From NCBI GenBank assembly GCA_948567375.1, contig OX419755.1:67274944-67338943 (forward strand): a stretch of 64,000 nucleotides of DNA, in the 5' to 3' direction. Below, piece by piece: positions 48,860-60,850 of the stretch; position 1 is the first letter of the stretch, and every line of letters starts with the position of its first letter. The position numbers were made by a program, and so were the translations under genes. Source of the stretch: Lunularia cruciata (taxonomy: Eukaryota > Streptophyta > Marchantiopsida > Lunulariales > Lunulariaceae). Below the pieces are notes generated by a model. That model had not been told where the DNA came from. It saw only the letters and a list, made by a program, of their open reading frames with translations, and searched no databases.

Positions 48860-49534
48860 GTGACATCCTCATTACCATGGAATCTTCAAAATTTTGTAAG
48901 GCCAGTTGTGCATTGTGGAGATGGAAAAGAGGCTCCCATTTGGCATTCAGAATAGGATGCACTTTCTTGAGGACTTTCTATTCAATGTGTCATTGGTGGC
49001 CATTGTTGGATGTCATGAGATGCAAGTATACGATCAACTTTGCATTCCTCATGATCATTGATAGGGATGAGAGGAGGACACAAGTGGAGAAGGATGATGG
49101 GTTTGAGACAAAGGGTTTTAACTTTGAAATATGGAAGACAAGATGGATCTGCATATAACTAAGAAGAGCAAGTCAACATGCAATAAGAGAAATAACATGA
49201 GTAATCTCAAAAGGACCTATCCAATTAGGAGCAAGTTTATAAACTTGGGTATCAAGCAAGGGATGAAGGTTATTGGAAAAAAGCATGACCTTATCACCTA
49301 GTTGAATGGTGAGATCACATCAATGCTTATCAACATATTGCTTTTGCCAATATTTTGCAACAAGAAGATGAGACTTGGCCCGGTGTAAGAATTTAGATAT
49401 GGAATTTGGAAGTATGTGTGACCTAAGATGGTGGAGGAGCAAAAAGATAATATGGAACAAGTGGATCTTACACATACTTAAGGAAGAAGAGAGAAAAACT
49501 AGTACTTGACTACTTGTAATTATTATAGGCAAAC
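48860..49534 (-). pseudogene. Integrase C-terminus with GPY/F and chromodomain-like stretch
   Basis: The minus strand reads HRAKSHLLVAKYWQKQYVDK, then LGDKVMLFSNNLHP and KLAPNWIGPFEITHVI, a clear GPY/F module. FHISKLKPF follows, and then at about 48995-48900 NAKWEPLFHLHNAQLALQNF, which resembles the end of a chromodomain (W-E-P-x-x-H-L-x-N-A). Two stops precede it. This supports chromovirus membership. Confidence 0.65.
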
Positions 49535-50071
49535 TGTGGTGCCCACATTTTTTGTTTTTTTCAAAATAAAGGAGAAGAAGTGTATAGAGAAGTCGGATTG
49601 CGCATGTATGGGCGAAGAAGGAAAAGAAAAGAGTCTTTGGGGTGAAACCCAAAGTAAAGTGACTTCGGGTCATAAGGCAAAGTACTCGGAAATGCCCTGT
49701 CAGCATACAACCCGAAGTAAAATGTCTTCGTATCGGGGGGAGCTCAACCCAAGGTGAAGATAGTCTAACAACCTTTTGTCGGGGCGAGAAATTCAAGAAG
49801 GGGCCGTTTAAAAACTGGTGAAGGTTTATTGATAGTGACAGGTGCATGCCAGAGGTGTGATTTCTTGGTAGAAACTCAAAGTAACGGAAGACGAAGAAGT
49901 GCAACTCTATAAAAATTGAACTTGCAACAACAAAATGTCAAGTAATTTTCCTTTGCCGTTGAGAAGTCGTCTTGCAGGTGATTGGAGGAAGGGAAATAGA
50001 GTTGGAATTGTGTAAGTGCGCAAGGGAGAAGTCACAAAGAGTGAAATTGAGAGAGAGTGAGAAAGTAGAAG

Positions 50072-50920
50072 AGATGGGAGGAGGAAAGAAGAACTCCGAA
50101 TTTGCAATGAGAAATCATGCAATTTGGAGGTTAGACGTGATAGCAAGGATCGAAGTCTTGAGCCGACTTTGGATCACATTTTTGGCATGGAACTCGAATG
50201 TAAGTTTTCCAGGATTCATGATAGAAATCATCGAGAGTAAGTGTCTCGATGGACCCAAGGAAGAAGGGAAGAGAGGAAATCCGGCTCACTAGACAGAGTC
50301 GGACTAGAGACTAGTACTCGGGAAGGAGGCAGGATCGGAGCAGGGAGCCACGTTCTTGGGGAAGGGAGAGATAGCTCAGGAAACTCAAGAGGTGAGAGAC
50401 AATTTCTCGTCAAAGAGAACGAAGAATAGGTATAAAGTTGAGAGTTACAAGGATCCAGTGAAGAGAGGGATCGTGAGTGCTCTCATGGCAATCTTGAAGC
50501 CGGAGAGAACAACTTATGTGATGAAACACCAAGCGGTTTTCTTCCATAAGTTGTTTGCAGGAGAACCTATAAATTGGGCGAGGTGCTTCCATGGGAGGAC
50601 GAGACAGATGGTGTGGAATTTGCGGGATAAGTTGCCACCACATTACATCGTGCTGTTTGCAGCACATTTTTACCTCGGGTTGAATTTGCTCAACTTGGCG
50701 GAGCGAAACAGAATGGTGTCTCACTTCCATCCTGACTTGAGAAGAGAAGTCAACGTGGAGGAACAATAGTACATTCTCCAAATCCGCAGCACGGATGAAT
50801 ACTACATGAAGACGGGTAAGAGCGTGGAGAGAAGCGAGCACTCCAAAATTAAAGAAGAGGAGTCGGCAAGGAGAAGCCAAAGACATCAAGAAACCTCAGA
50901 AGGTGCAGAGAAGTAACCCA
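50072..50920 (+). pseudogene. CC-element ORF, N-terminal globular domain
   Basis: The likely start is ATG at 50072 (MGGGKKNSEFAMRNHAI), since the same start and following text are preserved in copy C. It goes on with LWITFLAWNSNVSFPGFM, then the conserved core INWARCFHGRTRQMVWNL and FAAHFYLGLNLLNLAERNRM (to about 50740). Stops lie at about 50290, 50305 and 50767-50769 (TAG). The arrangement around NWA...HFYLG is faintly reminiscent of plant mobile-domain or gag-like proteins, but I cannot assign it. Relics of the same core occur at 14031-14560 and 44800-46900. Confidence 0.55.
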
Positions 50921-50929
50921 AGGTGAAGT

Positions 50930-52510
50930 ATGATGGTGATTGAGTCGGAGGACGAAGACTCAGAAGGAGAGACCGAGCTCAAAATGGAAGACTCGAAACA
51001 TGAGGAGGAACGTGAACTAACATTGCAAAGCGGAGATACAAGCAATGAAAGTGATGAAGGGGGAGAGATGACATCAGTGCCGGCGGTTGACGAATACGAA
51101 GAAGAAGTGCAAGCCAAGATGGAGGCCGAAGACAACACACAATTGGAAGACAAAGTAACTGTGCCCAAGGAAAAGAAGATCACCGTACAGCAAGGAATTT
51201 GCTCAAGACATAAGGCAAAGTGTGAAGCGGAGCCGAGTAAAGTGAAGGAAGAGGTAGGAGAAAGCTCAAGAAGTGAAGCGTCACTTCCGATACAAAGACT
51301 GCAGAGAAGAAGGCGAGTATCGGATGAACACGAAGTACAAAGAGAAGTGGCCAAACGAGAAGAAGTAATTCCGAGTGATGGAGTGGAGTACCTACGGGAA
51401 GTGGTGTGTCCGTTGTTGGTAAAGTTAGAACATAAGAAGAAGGAAATGCAGTCGACATGTCCGGAGGTAAAGATTGTATTGCAGGTGTTGGCGAGATTAG
51501 AAGAAGAAAATTTGGAGTTGAAGAAGAGTATAATCCAAGGTGAGGAGGAAAGAGAAGTACTGCGAGCGGAGGCAGTAGTAAGAAGTCAGGTAATTGAAGA
51601 CCTAAAGAGAGAAGTAAATTATCGAGAGGATCTTGTGAAGAAGAGTGATATAGCAAGGGAGAGACAAGTAGCGGAGTATGAGATCTTGAAGCAGCAGTTT
51701 GCTAATTCAAGAGTAGAAGTAATCCATGCTATGGCGAGGGTAGCAGCAAAGGATCAGGAGCTCGATAAGGTGATGGAGAGTGTTGAGGAGAAGAAGCAAC
51801 TCTGGCAAAGAGAGTTGGCATCATGATATAGGGAAGAAGAAAGACTACGCAAATTACTTTGTAATCAAGAGGAGAAGATTGTACAGAAGGAGAAGGAGAA
51901 GGAGACGGTGAAAGCTGAGGAGGAGGAGGAGTTAGCGATGTACAGAGAGGACTGGCTTGCAGATTGAGAGCGAGAGAGGAAGACCAGATTGGAGCCAGTG
52001 AAGGAAATTGTCCTCAGAATGAATGCGATGCTAAGTACAGAAGCCAGTATTTGGATTGAGGAGATGAGGCTGCATGAGTTGAAGTTGTTGGTGTAGGAGA
52101 CAAGGCGAAGACAAGCAAAAGACACAAATATGAATGCCTTGTTGATTAGTCTCAGAACTTGGGTAGACAAGAAGATATTAGAAGTAGAAGACAACATGTC
52201 AATTAGATTAGACTTAGTGAAAATAGAGATGGAAAAGCTTCGGAAAGATGTTCAAACCAAACCCAAAGTAAATAACGTAGGAGTACAAATGTCTTCGGAG
52301 TTACCAATGGAGACATTAGAGAAGAGTGGGTCGGGAAATAAGGAGTTAGATAGATTACCCACTAGTGGAATTTCAGATCAGGAAAGAGAATTGTTGGAAT
52401 TGGTAGAAGAAGTAGAAGATATGAAACCCGAGGATAGAGTAGTAGGAAGTAAAATTGCTTCGGGTTTGGGTTTGAAAGCAGAGGAAGAAGTAGACATCGG
52501 ATCGGATTAG
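50930..52510 (+). pseudogene. CC-element acidic coiled-coil protein, best-preserved copy
   Basis: A 298-residue open segment (50930-51826) starts with an acidic stretch (MMVIESEDEDSEGETEL). It continues as an almost unbroken Glu/Lys/Leu heptad region (VLARLEEENLELKKSI, QVIEDLKREVNYREDLVKK). After TGA (51824-51826) and a few more stops (about 51965 and 52096) the same style continues to TAG at 52508-52510, including LISLRTWVDKKILEVEDN. About 520 residues in total without enzymatic motif, signal peptide or membrane segment. It suggests a filamentous scaffold or capsid-like protein; function unknown. Copies at 3037-4605 and 57430-58837 are homologous. Confidence 0.65.
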
Positions 52511-54614
52511 TAACAAATTTGAGATTTGAAGAGGCAGATATGAAGAGGTGCATTGTCATTTTGGATCTGCAGGTTAGAAGAGTTGTTGTAGAACGGTATA
52601 GTTGTTAGAACTGTCAATTTGTTCACTATTTAAGAGTGGCATTTGAAGTATCATTTCTGATTATAATTTTTGAGAATAGATAAAACAAAGTGCAGTGAAG
52701 CAGTGCTTGTCGCTTGAGCTTGATTCCAAGTATCAGCTTTGCAATTGTATTTGGGAGTGTGTGAAGAAATTTGAAGTGCAAGTCAGTGTGCTTGTTGGAT
52801 GTTGGATTCCACAGCCTTGATCTTCATTCTAAGTGTTTGATCCTGAGTGAAGTGCAATTGGAGCAATGCCTTGACAGATCTGAGAGGAATTGTAGTGTTG
52901 GTAGTATTTTGCATTTGTGAGTGCAGTGCAAAGTTGATATGAAGCAATTTTGATCGAGGAAGTTGTGCCTTCAGTAGAGGGGTGGAACACAATTCTAAGG
53001 TGAAGTCGTTTTGCAGTGAAGTGCCGTTTTTGGGAGAGCCTAAATCATCACAATCAAGATTGTTTGGAAAGATTTGATGGAGTTGTGATTATGGAGTGTT
53101 AATTTGTGACAAGACTGTGAGTCAGTGCTTGTTACTCTCTTCTGGGTGTGTTTTCTACCTGAGAGACTAAAGAAGAACCCAAGAAGAACTATAATTGTTA
53201 CTTTGCTTTGTATTTGGACATTTCTGACTTGTATCTCCGCGGGAACAAACTTTACTTACCCAATTGTTGCAAAAGTGATATTTGCCGGGTTGTCACACAA
53301 ACTTGATACTATGAGACAAGTTTCCTAATCAATGAGGTGAACATTGACAAAGGCACATACCATATCCTCCAAAAGTGCAATTTTCTTGTTTTATTTTTCT
53401 ACCAATTTGAGGATGGCCGGCTATAGACAATGCAAGCTTGGTGCAAATAAGGTAAAAAATGCTTGCCAAAAATTACCAATAAAGCAAAGGTCACAATCAA
53501 AGATAAGATCTATTGGCATCCCATGGTGCATGAAGATGGTGTTAAAGTAGATCTTGGCCAATGTCGGATATATTCATGGTAGGTGCCAAATGAATTTGCT
53601 TGCTAAGCTCATTAACAAACACTACAATGGCTATATGGTTGTGGTCTCTATTTGCAAAGGATATGCTAAGGTCTAAGCTTACATGCTCTTGAGGGTGAGA
53701 TAGAATTGGTAGTGGTTGAAGGCAACTACTAGGCTTTGGTTATTGGCTTTGTTGTGTTTGTAGCTCTCTCTCACAAGATTGGACAAAATTTTGAACCTCT
53801 TGTACTTATGTTGGGCCACCACCATTGACATTATAGCTTACTCAAGGTCTTGTCCACACCCATGTGACTAGCAATTGGTAAGTTATGGCCTTCTTGAAAC
53901 CGCACAAGTCATAGATCACCTTTGGTTAGAACATAGATCTAATTCTCACAAAATAGAAGGCAAGATGACTTTGTACCAACTGAAAGAAGAGATCTTGTTG
54001 TAAAGTGGTCCTAAACTTGATTTGGATCTTTGAGTCAATTGATATTGTTGTAATTGCTATTATTATGAGAAATGAAATCTCAAATTGGGTCATCAAAACA
54101 AGGCATCAAGAATGACATGAAACTTTCTTGGTCAAGCTTGATGTTAAAAAATTGTAGTTGCTCTTCCAATCAATTATATAGACTCTTCATATAATCCAAA
54201 TGTAAGGTTTGTAACAAGTTTTTTGATTGGTCCACGTAATCACCTCTTTCCACAAGAGATAATGGCATCACATTTTTGTTTCATGTACCATAGCTAATTT
54301 TCTCTATCTCAAGTAGAATAAATAATTTTTTTTGCGTTTAGCTATTGAGATATATTTTTGTGGGATGCAATCTATCTTGGAATACGTATTGCAACACAAC
54401 TCCAATTACAAAGTTAGAAGCATCAAAATCAACCACACAAGGTAGTTGAGGATCATATAGTTAGAGTATGGTTATGAAGACACCATATTCTTAAGCTTTT
54501 TGAATGCCTCTTTTTTCTTGGTATTTCATTCAAAGCTTTCCATTTTCCCAAGAGATTGGTTGTGCAACCACATGAGCAAAATAATGGATGAATTGTCAAT
54601 ACAAACTTGTCAAA

Positions 54615-55170
54615 TGTAATACCATTAGCTAAACATATTATCTAGAGGTGGAAATTAGCTTGGTAAACTTAGAAAGGCTATTATATATGATGGCCTAAGT
54701 AGATTAGATAGAGGTGTCACCAAAAGAGTACTTCTTTTAATAGGGAAAAGGCCAAAAACAACCTAAAAACTAGAGCTTATTTTGAAAGCCTAAACAAACA
54801 AATTAGGCCTCAAAAATTAAAACTTTCCTTTCTTTTGGAGAAAAGATGTTGGAGAAAAATGCCTTCTCCTCATGTTCATCTCATTGAGAGTTTTCCAATG
54901 GTACCTCATCCATGCTATTTTGAGCTTCCTATAAGAAGATCCCTAAAGATTCCCTCTAGTCAAAATTGTTTATCCAACTAGATAGGACAAATATAGACAT
55001 GTTTTCCATCCATACAACTTAACTAAGTGTAAAGCTCTTTTGACAAGATCCTCTTTGCTATATAATAAAGATAAGATGCTCCTTTGGGGCATCAGAGTAT
55101 TGAGGACCAAAGCCTTATGTTTCTTTTCTTGTATTTTATTTGGGTTTTTCATATCCTTGGGAACATTATA
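54615..55170 (+). repeat. Diverged LTR related to 28509-29240
   Basis: It starts TGTAATACCATTAGC and ends near GGGAACATTATA. It shares the start, the GAGGTGTCACCAAAAGAGTACTTC-type block and the end with the solo LTR at 28509-29240, but it is shorter. No target duplication is visible. It interrupts or abuts the minus-strand chromovirus. Confidence 0.6.
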
Positions 55171-55800
55171 AAGGTTTTAGAGTGGGTGTTTTAATCCCAA
55201 GAGAGTGGACCATCCCTCTTGGAGGAACACATGCTACTAAGATTGAATAATTTCAAAGAAAGAAAATATAACACAAAAAATAGATTGGGTGTGGCTTAGA
55301 GAGAGGATGGGATGGAGACTCTTAGTGCGCAATTATATGCACCTCACTTTTTGTTCTTGAATCCATTCCACATCAAGATTATGTACATCCAATGTGAGCA
55401 AGTGAAAGTATATCTTGTTTACTATTTTGGAGCAAAGTTCATGGACATAGTGATGAATTCACCAAACCCAATTATTCTACCTGTGGTGATATACAAAAAA
55501 TAGTGGGATTTGACAATCTACATTTTGTGATACTGCAATGGATCTAAAAATACCAAATCCTCTCCCTTTCAGCATTCAAGTAGAAATATGTTATATGGTT
55601 AGACCAAAAGTGATATTTAGGGATTTTTTAGTCCATAATTTTGATGAGGAATATAATCAATGAGTGACAGTCTCTAAGGTCCCCATGGTAGTCCTAATAG
55701 TCCGTGCCTCCTCCCAAGTGATCATATTAATTTCTATTGAAGTAGGAAGTAGCAATTGAGTGTTTTTTGTGTGTATGAATCATGGAACCATAGTTGTAGG
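55171..55800. other. No gene recognised
   Basis: Short open frames without domains; possibly the leader of the Ty3 element that follows. Confidence 0.35.
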
Positions 55801-57429
55801 ATATGTTGCACAAAATGCAAAGGATGTTGAATGAGTTTCAAGAGACCAAGATGATGATGGAGGCACTCTAAAGTCAATTATGTACCTTCAAGGATGATCA
55901 AGTAATGCAATAAGGAGAACTATCCCTTAACCAAATACCAATGGCCAAAGTACATGGAGAGTCACTCATGTTGATGACATTGACACGGGTCAACAATGAA
56001 GCCCCATTGTTACTATGGATGAATAAGATATGCAACATCAAGCCTTACAAGGGATAACATTCCACGAGAGTAGTGGAAAATTGGATTTCAAGATTGAATT
56101 GATACTTTTGAGTATTCATAATTGAGATCACTATTCATTCCATACGTGTGTTTGCATGTATGTGGGTACTTGATTGATAAAGCCCTCACATGGTATGATG
56201 TTTAGGAATAATCAATGTTGGTAGAAGGAAGAGAGATCACTTGGATGGCAACACAAGAAGGGCTATTAAAGAATTGTATTCCATGTAGATGGCCCAAGAG
56301 ATGAAGCAAAGTACAACATACAAGAGTACATGGAGGTATTTCTTGATCCCCAAGTTGCAATAACTAATATGAGTCCAATAAAAGCTCTTGAAAAAAAGAG
56401 CAAATTCACCAAGAGATAGTGGTACAAAATCCATGCACTATTTTCATCCTATGGAATTGGGCAATATTCAATTCTAAAACCAAGGAGCACAACCGCTCTA
56501 AGGAGAACATGGAAGTGGTTAGGAAAGGAGAGATGGAGTCCCACAAGAAGAAGGAGCTTGAGCAAAATAATGATATTGTTACAATTGCAACCAAATTAGG
56601 CATATTGTGACAACCCGGCAAATATCACTTTTGCGGTAATTGGGTAAGTAAAGTTTGTTCCCACAGAGATACAAGTCAAAAATGTCTAATATGAAGTCAA
56701 AGAGTAACAATGTAGTTCTTCTTGGTTGCGTCTTTAATCTCTTAGGTAGAAACCACATCCAAAAGAGAGTAACAAGCACTGACTCGCAGTCTTGTCAGAA
56801 AGTAACACTCCTTAATTACAACACCTTCAATTCTTTCCAAACAATCTTGATTGTGATGATTCAGGCTCTCCCAAAAATGGCACTTCACTGCAAAATGACT
56901 TCGCCTCAAAATTGTGTACCACCCCTCCACTGAAGGCACAACTTCCTTGATCAAAATTGCTTCACATCAAGTTTGCACTGCACTCACAAATGCAGAATAC
57001 TACCAACACAACAATTCCTCTCAGATCTGTCAAGGCATTGCTTGGATTGCACTTCACTCAGGATCAAACACACAGAATGAAGATCAAGGCTGCGGAATCC
57101 AACATCCAACAAGCACATTGACTTGCACTTCAAATTTTTCGACACACTCACAAACATAGACACAAAGTTGATACTTGGAATCAAGCTCAAATGACGAGCA
57201 CTACTTCACAGCACTTTGCTTTATCTATTCTCAGAAATTATGAGCACTGAACAACATAAGATTGCAAATGCCACTCTTAAATAGTGAATCAATTGACAGT
57301 TATCTTCCTAATGTACCTCTTCCTAACAACTCTACAAACTTGCAGATCCAAAATGACAATGCACCTCTTCATATCTGCCTCTTCAAATCTCAATTCTATT
57401 TCTAATCCAATCCAATGTCTACTTCTTGC

Positions 57430-58837
57430 TCGGCTTTCAAACCCGATCCCAAAGTAACTTCACTTCCTACTACTCTATCCTCAGGTTTCATAACTCCTAC
57501 ATCTTCTACCAAATCTAACAGTTCTCTTTCTTGATATGAAATTTCACTAGTGGGTAATCTATCTAACTCCTTATCTCCCAACCCACTCTCCTCTATGTCT
57601 CCAAAGGTAACTCCAAAGACATCTTTACTCCTACTTCATCTACTTTGGGTTTTGCTCTAACATCTTTCCGAAGTTTATCTATCTCCAATTTCACTAAGTC
57701 TAATCTAATTGTGATATTGTCTTCTACTTCCAATATCTTCTTATTGACACGAGTTATGAGACTTATCAACAACGCATTCAAATCTGTGTCTTTCGCGTGT
57801 CTCCTCCTTGTCTCTTGCACCAACAACTTCAACTTGTGCAACTTCATCTCTTCAATACGGACACTGGCCTCTATACTTAGCATTGCATTCATCCTAATTA
57901 CAATCTCCTTCAATGACTCCAGTCTCATTTTCCTCTCACATTCCCAATCTGCAAGCCAATCCTCTTGGTACATTGCCAATTCTGCCTCAAACTAGGCTTT
58001 CACAACCTCCTTCTCCTTCTGTACAATCTTCTCCTCATGATTACAAAGTAACTTTTGCAACCTCTCTTCTTCTCTATATTGCACTATCAACTCTCGTTAC
58101 CACAACTGCTTCTTCTCTTCTACACTCTCCATCACTCTATCAAGCTCTTGTTCCTTCTCAGCTATTCTTGCCATAGCATGGATAATCTCTAATCTTGAAT
58201 CAACAAACTACTGCTTCAAGATCTCATTCTCAGCTACTTGTCTCTCCCTTGCTATGTCACTCTGCTTTACGAGCTCCTCTCGATTCCTTGCTTCTCTCCT
58301 GAAGTTCTCAATCACTTGATTGTGTACTACTGCCTCTACTTGTTGTACTTCCCTTTCCTCCTCTCCTCGGATTATACTCTTCTTCAATTCCGAGTTCTCT
58401 TCTTCCAATCGGGCTAACACCTGCAACACAGTCTTCACCTCCGGACACTTTGACTGCATTTCCTTCTTCCTATGTTCCAACTTCACTAGTAAAGGACACA
58501 CAACTTCCCATAGGTACTCCACTCTGTCACTCATGGCTACTTTGACTTGTAGAGTGATCTCCTTCTTCACCTCTTCTTCTCTTGATACTTGCCTTCTTTG
58601 TTGAAGTCGTTGTATTGGAACAGACGCTTTACTTCTTGAACTGGCATTCTCCTCTTGTCTTACCTTGCTTGGACCCGCTTCACACTTTGCCTTTTGCCTA
58701 GAACAAACTCCTCTTTGAATGGTAACTTTTCTCTCTTCCTGCTCTGGCACTTCATCTTCTAACTTCACTTTACCTTCCTCCTTGATCTCCATCTTGACTT
58801 CTTCTTCTTTTGCGGTGTCGTCGGTAAAATAGCCCAC
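57430..58837 (-). pseudogene. Coiled-coil protein, CC element copy C
   Basis: A 209-residue open segment (58837-58208) begins at the foreign junction and carries VLARLEEENSELKKSIIRGE and DIARERQVAENEILKQ, closely matching copy B. After interruptions, 57979-57593 continues with HKLKLLVQETRRRHAKDT and LEVEDNITIRLDLVKLEID. The acidic N-terminus and globular domain are missing from this part. Confidence 0.6.
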
Positions 58838-60460
58838 GTGTACCCTTGAGGCTTTTGGTGTGATAAATTTTCTTTTTCTCTTTCAGTTGTTGTAAGGAAC
58901 ATGGATTTATCTCAATATATCTTGGGTGTGGTTTTATGCTACCTTGCCACGGGAGATATTTCCTATATTAATGTGAAGCTCGGGAAAAGTTATGGTATTA
59001 TTAGCTCAAGGAGTCTTTTAATCGGGCTTGAGCCAAGAAATGATGTTGTGTTACACTAGCTCAGGTTTGTTTTATGTTATTGGAGTGAAAGAGTGTATTC
59101 CTTAGTGGAGGAGCAAAAAAAAAAGACTCTTTTGAGTTGGAAATACTTTGGGAGGCTTTTAAAGGAGTTTTGACAATGAAAGGTTTGGGGAATAACAACA
59201 TGAAAAAGTTAGAGGATAGGGAAGGAACTCAGCTCGGGAGGAGAGGTTCTTCGGGGAGGACAGGACTTGGAGAGGGGAACATGTTTTTGGGGCAGAGGTA
59301 GCAGAAGGGAGTTTGGGGGGGGAGGGGGGGGGGGGGGGGACGAGAAACCGGAGTGCAGTGGTAGAAGCTGAGGGACTGTTGCAGATGTAAACATGTGAGA
59401 GAGAAGTATCGAGGGTTTTTTTTGGAGTGACAGGAGAATATCAAAAAAGAGAGAGTGACATAGAAGAATCAAAGGGTTTTGGGGAGGAGAATCGAAGGGT
59501 TCAGGAGAAGAAGGCAGAGATTCAGCCAGGTAAGAAGAGAGAGGGTTTAGCCAGGATCTAAAGCAGAAACTAGGAGAAGGATCTTCTGAGAGGACAAGTA
59601 GTATCAAAAGGAGAAGAAGAGAAGAAATTGCAAGGGAAAAACAAGGAAGGTATTTGGGAGAACAAAAATCAGCAGAAAGGTTAGCAGGACAAAGGCATCC
59701 CGAAGGGCTTGGCAGGAATAGAAAAATCTCAAAGGGTTTTGGCAGGACAAAAGAGTCGGGAAGGTTTTTCTGTAGGGAAGGGAAAGAAAGAGAAATCCTG
59801 AAACAATTTTGGCAGGAACAAAGAAATCTCAAAGGGTTTTGCAGAAAAGAGAAATCTTGAAGGGTGCTTTGTAGGAGAGAGAGGGCTGGGAGAAAGGAAA
59901 TTTTTGCAGGAAGATGCTAGAGCTTGAGACAGCAAGGCAAGGGAGGGTTTTCTTCTCAAATGAATGGAGCATGTGCAGGAGAGAAGTGCTGGGACAGAAG
60001 GGAAATTTTTGCAGGAGGACTGTTAGGGCTTGAGAGTGCAAGGCAAAAAGTTTTTTTCTTCTCAAGAGAGTGAAGGACTTTGCAGGAGAGAGAGGGCTGG
60101 GAGAAAGGAAATTTTTGCAGGAAGATGCTAGAGCTTGAGACAACAAGGCAAGGGAGGGTTTTCTTCTCAAAGGAATGGAGCATGTGAAGGAGAGAAGTGC
60201 TAGGACAGAAGGGAAATTTTCGCAGGAGGACTGTTAGGGCTTGAGAGTGCAAGGCAAAAAGTTTTTTCTTCTCAAGAGAGTGAAGGACTTTGTAGGAGAG
60301 AGAGGGCTGGGAGAAAGGAAATTTTTGCAAGAAGATGCTAGAGCTTGAGACAGCAAGGCAAGGGAGGGTTTTCTTCTTGAAGGAATGGAGCATGAGCAGG
60401 AGATGAAAGCTTGGACAGAGGGCAGATGTATGGAATGTAAGGGCAGGACTGTGAAGGGTT
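58838..60460. repeat. Foreign insert in copy C with purine-rich tandem repeats
   Basis: It has no counterpart in copy B. It contains a run of about 17 G near 59323-59339 (G-quadruplex potential), short repeats of GGCAGGA...AAATCTCAAAGGGTTTT (59700-59850), and about 2.6 units of a 210-211-bp tandem repeat starting at about 59871, 60082 and 60292. Long antisense open frames here are low-complexity and not genes. Confidence 0.7.
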
Positions 60461-60850
60461 GTGAGTGGTTGGCTTTTGCTACCTCTCCCTTCCCCAAGAA
60501 CGTGGCACCTTGCTCCGTGCCTGCCTCTCTTCCGAGTACTAATCTCCAATCCGACTCCGTCCAGTGAGCCGGATTTCCTCTCTTCCCCTCTTCCTCGAGG
60601 CCATTGAGACATCTACTCTTGATTATCTTAGTCATGAATCCTAGAAAGCTCAAATTCCAGTTCCACGCCAAGAATGTGATCCGAAGTTGGCTCAAGACGT
60701 CAATTCTTGCGATCACATCTAACCTCCGAATCGCATGATTTCTCACTGCAAATTTGGAGTTCTTCTTCCCTCCTCCCATCTTTCTTTCTTCCTCACTGTC
60801 TCTCGGATTAGCTCTCTTGAATTCTCCTCTACACACCAGTGCGTCTTTGT
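60234..60850 (-). pseudogene. N-terminal part of CC-element globular ORF, copy C
   Basis: From about 60770 (MGGGKKNSKFAVRNHAI) through LRITFLAWNWNLSFL and TESDWRLVLGREAG to about 60460, where it runs into the foreign repeat region. It preserves the reading frame where copy B has two stops. Confidence 0.55.

Larger units (their letters stand above)
49535..53297 (+). mobile_element. CC element copy B, complete, target duplication CAAAC
   Basis: A 3763-bp unit starting TGTGGTGCCCACATTTT and ending GGGTTGTCACA. Perfect CAAAC duplications lie at 49530-49534 and 53298-53302. Its ends are TG...CA, as for retroviral-type integration, and imperfectly inverted (TGTGGTGCCC against TGTGACAACCC). No LTR pair, RT, integrase or transposase was found. 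A TATA box CTATAAAAATT (about 49908) is conserved in copy C. It carries a globular-domain ORF and a long coiled-coil ORF. It is inserted in the integrase of the surrounding minus-strand chromovirus. Confidence 0.85.
48430..54614 (-). mobile_element. Minus-strand chromovirus relic split by a CC element
   Basis: Reading on the minus strand from 54614: RT end and RNase H (CVVDFDASNFVIGVVLQ), integrase zinc domain (about 53800) and core to 53303. It is then interrupted by the CC element (53297-49535) and resumes at 49534 with the integrase C-terminus, GPY/F and a chromodomain-like stretch, then LTR-like sequence (48830-48430) related to 10490-10900. Removing the insertion and one CAAAC restores continuity with the same positions of element C. 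The relic has many stops. Confidence 0.75.

Noticed and set aside
48877-49158. Plus-strand open frame of 93 residues (Trp/Cys-rich)
   Set aside because: It lies opposite the integrase C-terminus and chromodomain-like stretch on the minus strand, which has recognisable motifs.
50896-51656. Minus-strand open frames opposite the coiled-coil ORF
   Set aside because: They are shadows of the Glu/Lys-rich plus-strand sequence, Ser/Leu-rich and without motifs. The same effect occurs at 3003-3638.
59209-60612. Long minus-strand open frames rich in Ser, Pro, Phe and Leu
   Set aside because: They are translations of a purine-rich tandem repeat read on the opposite strand. They are low-complexity and repetitive, with no domain.
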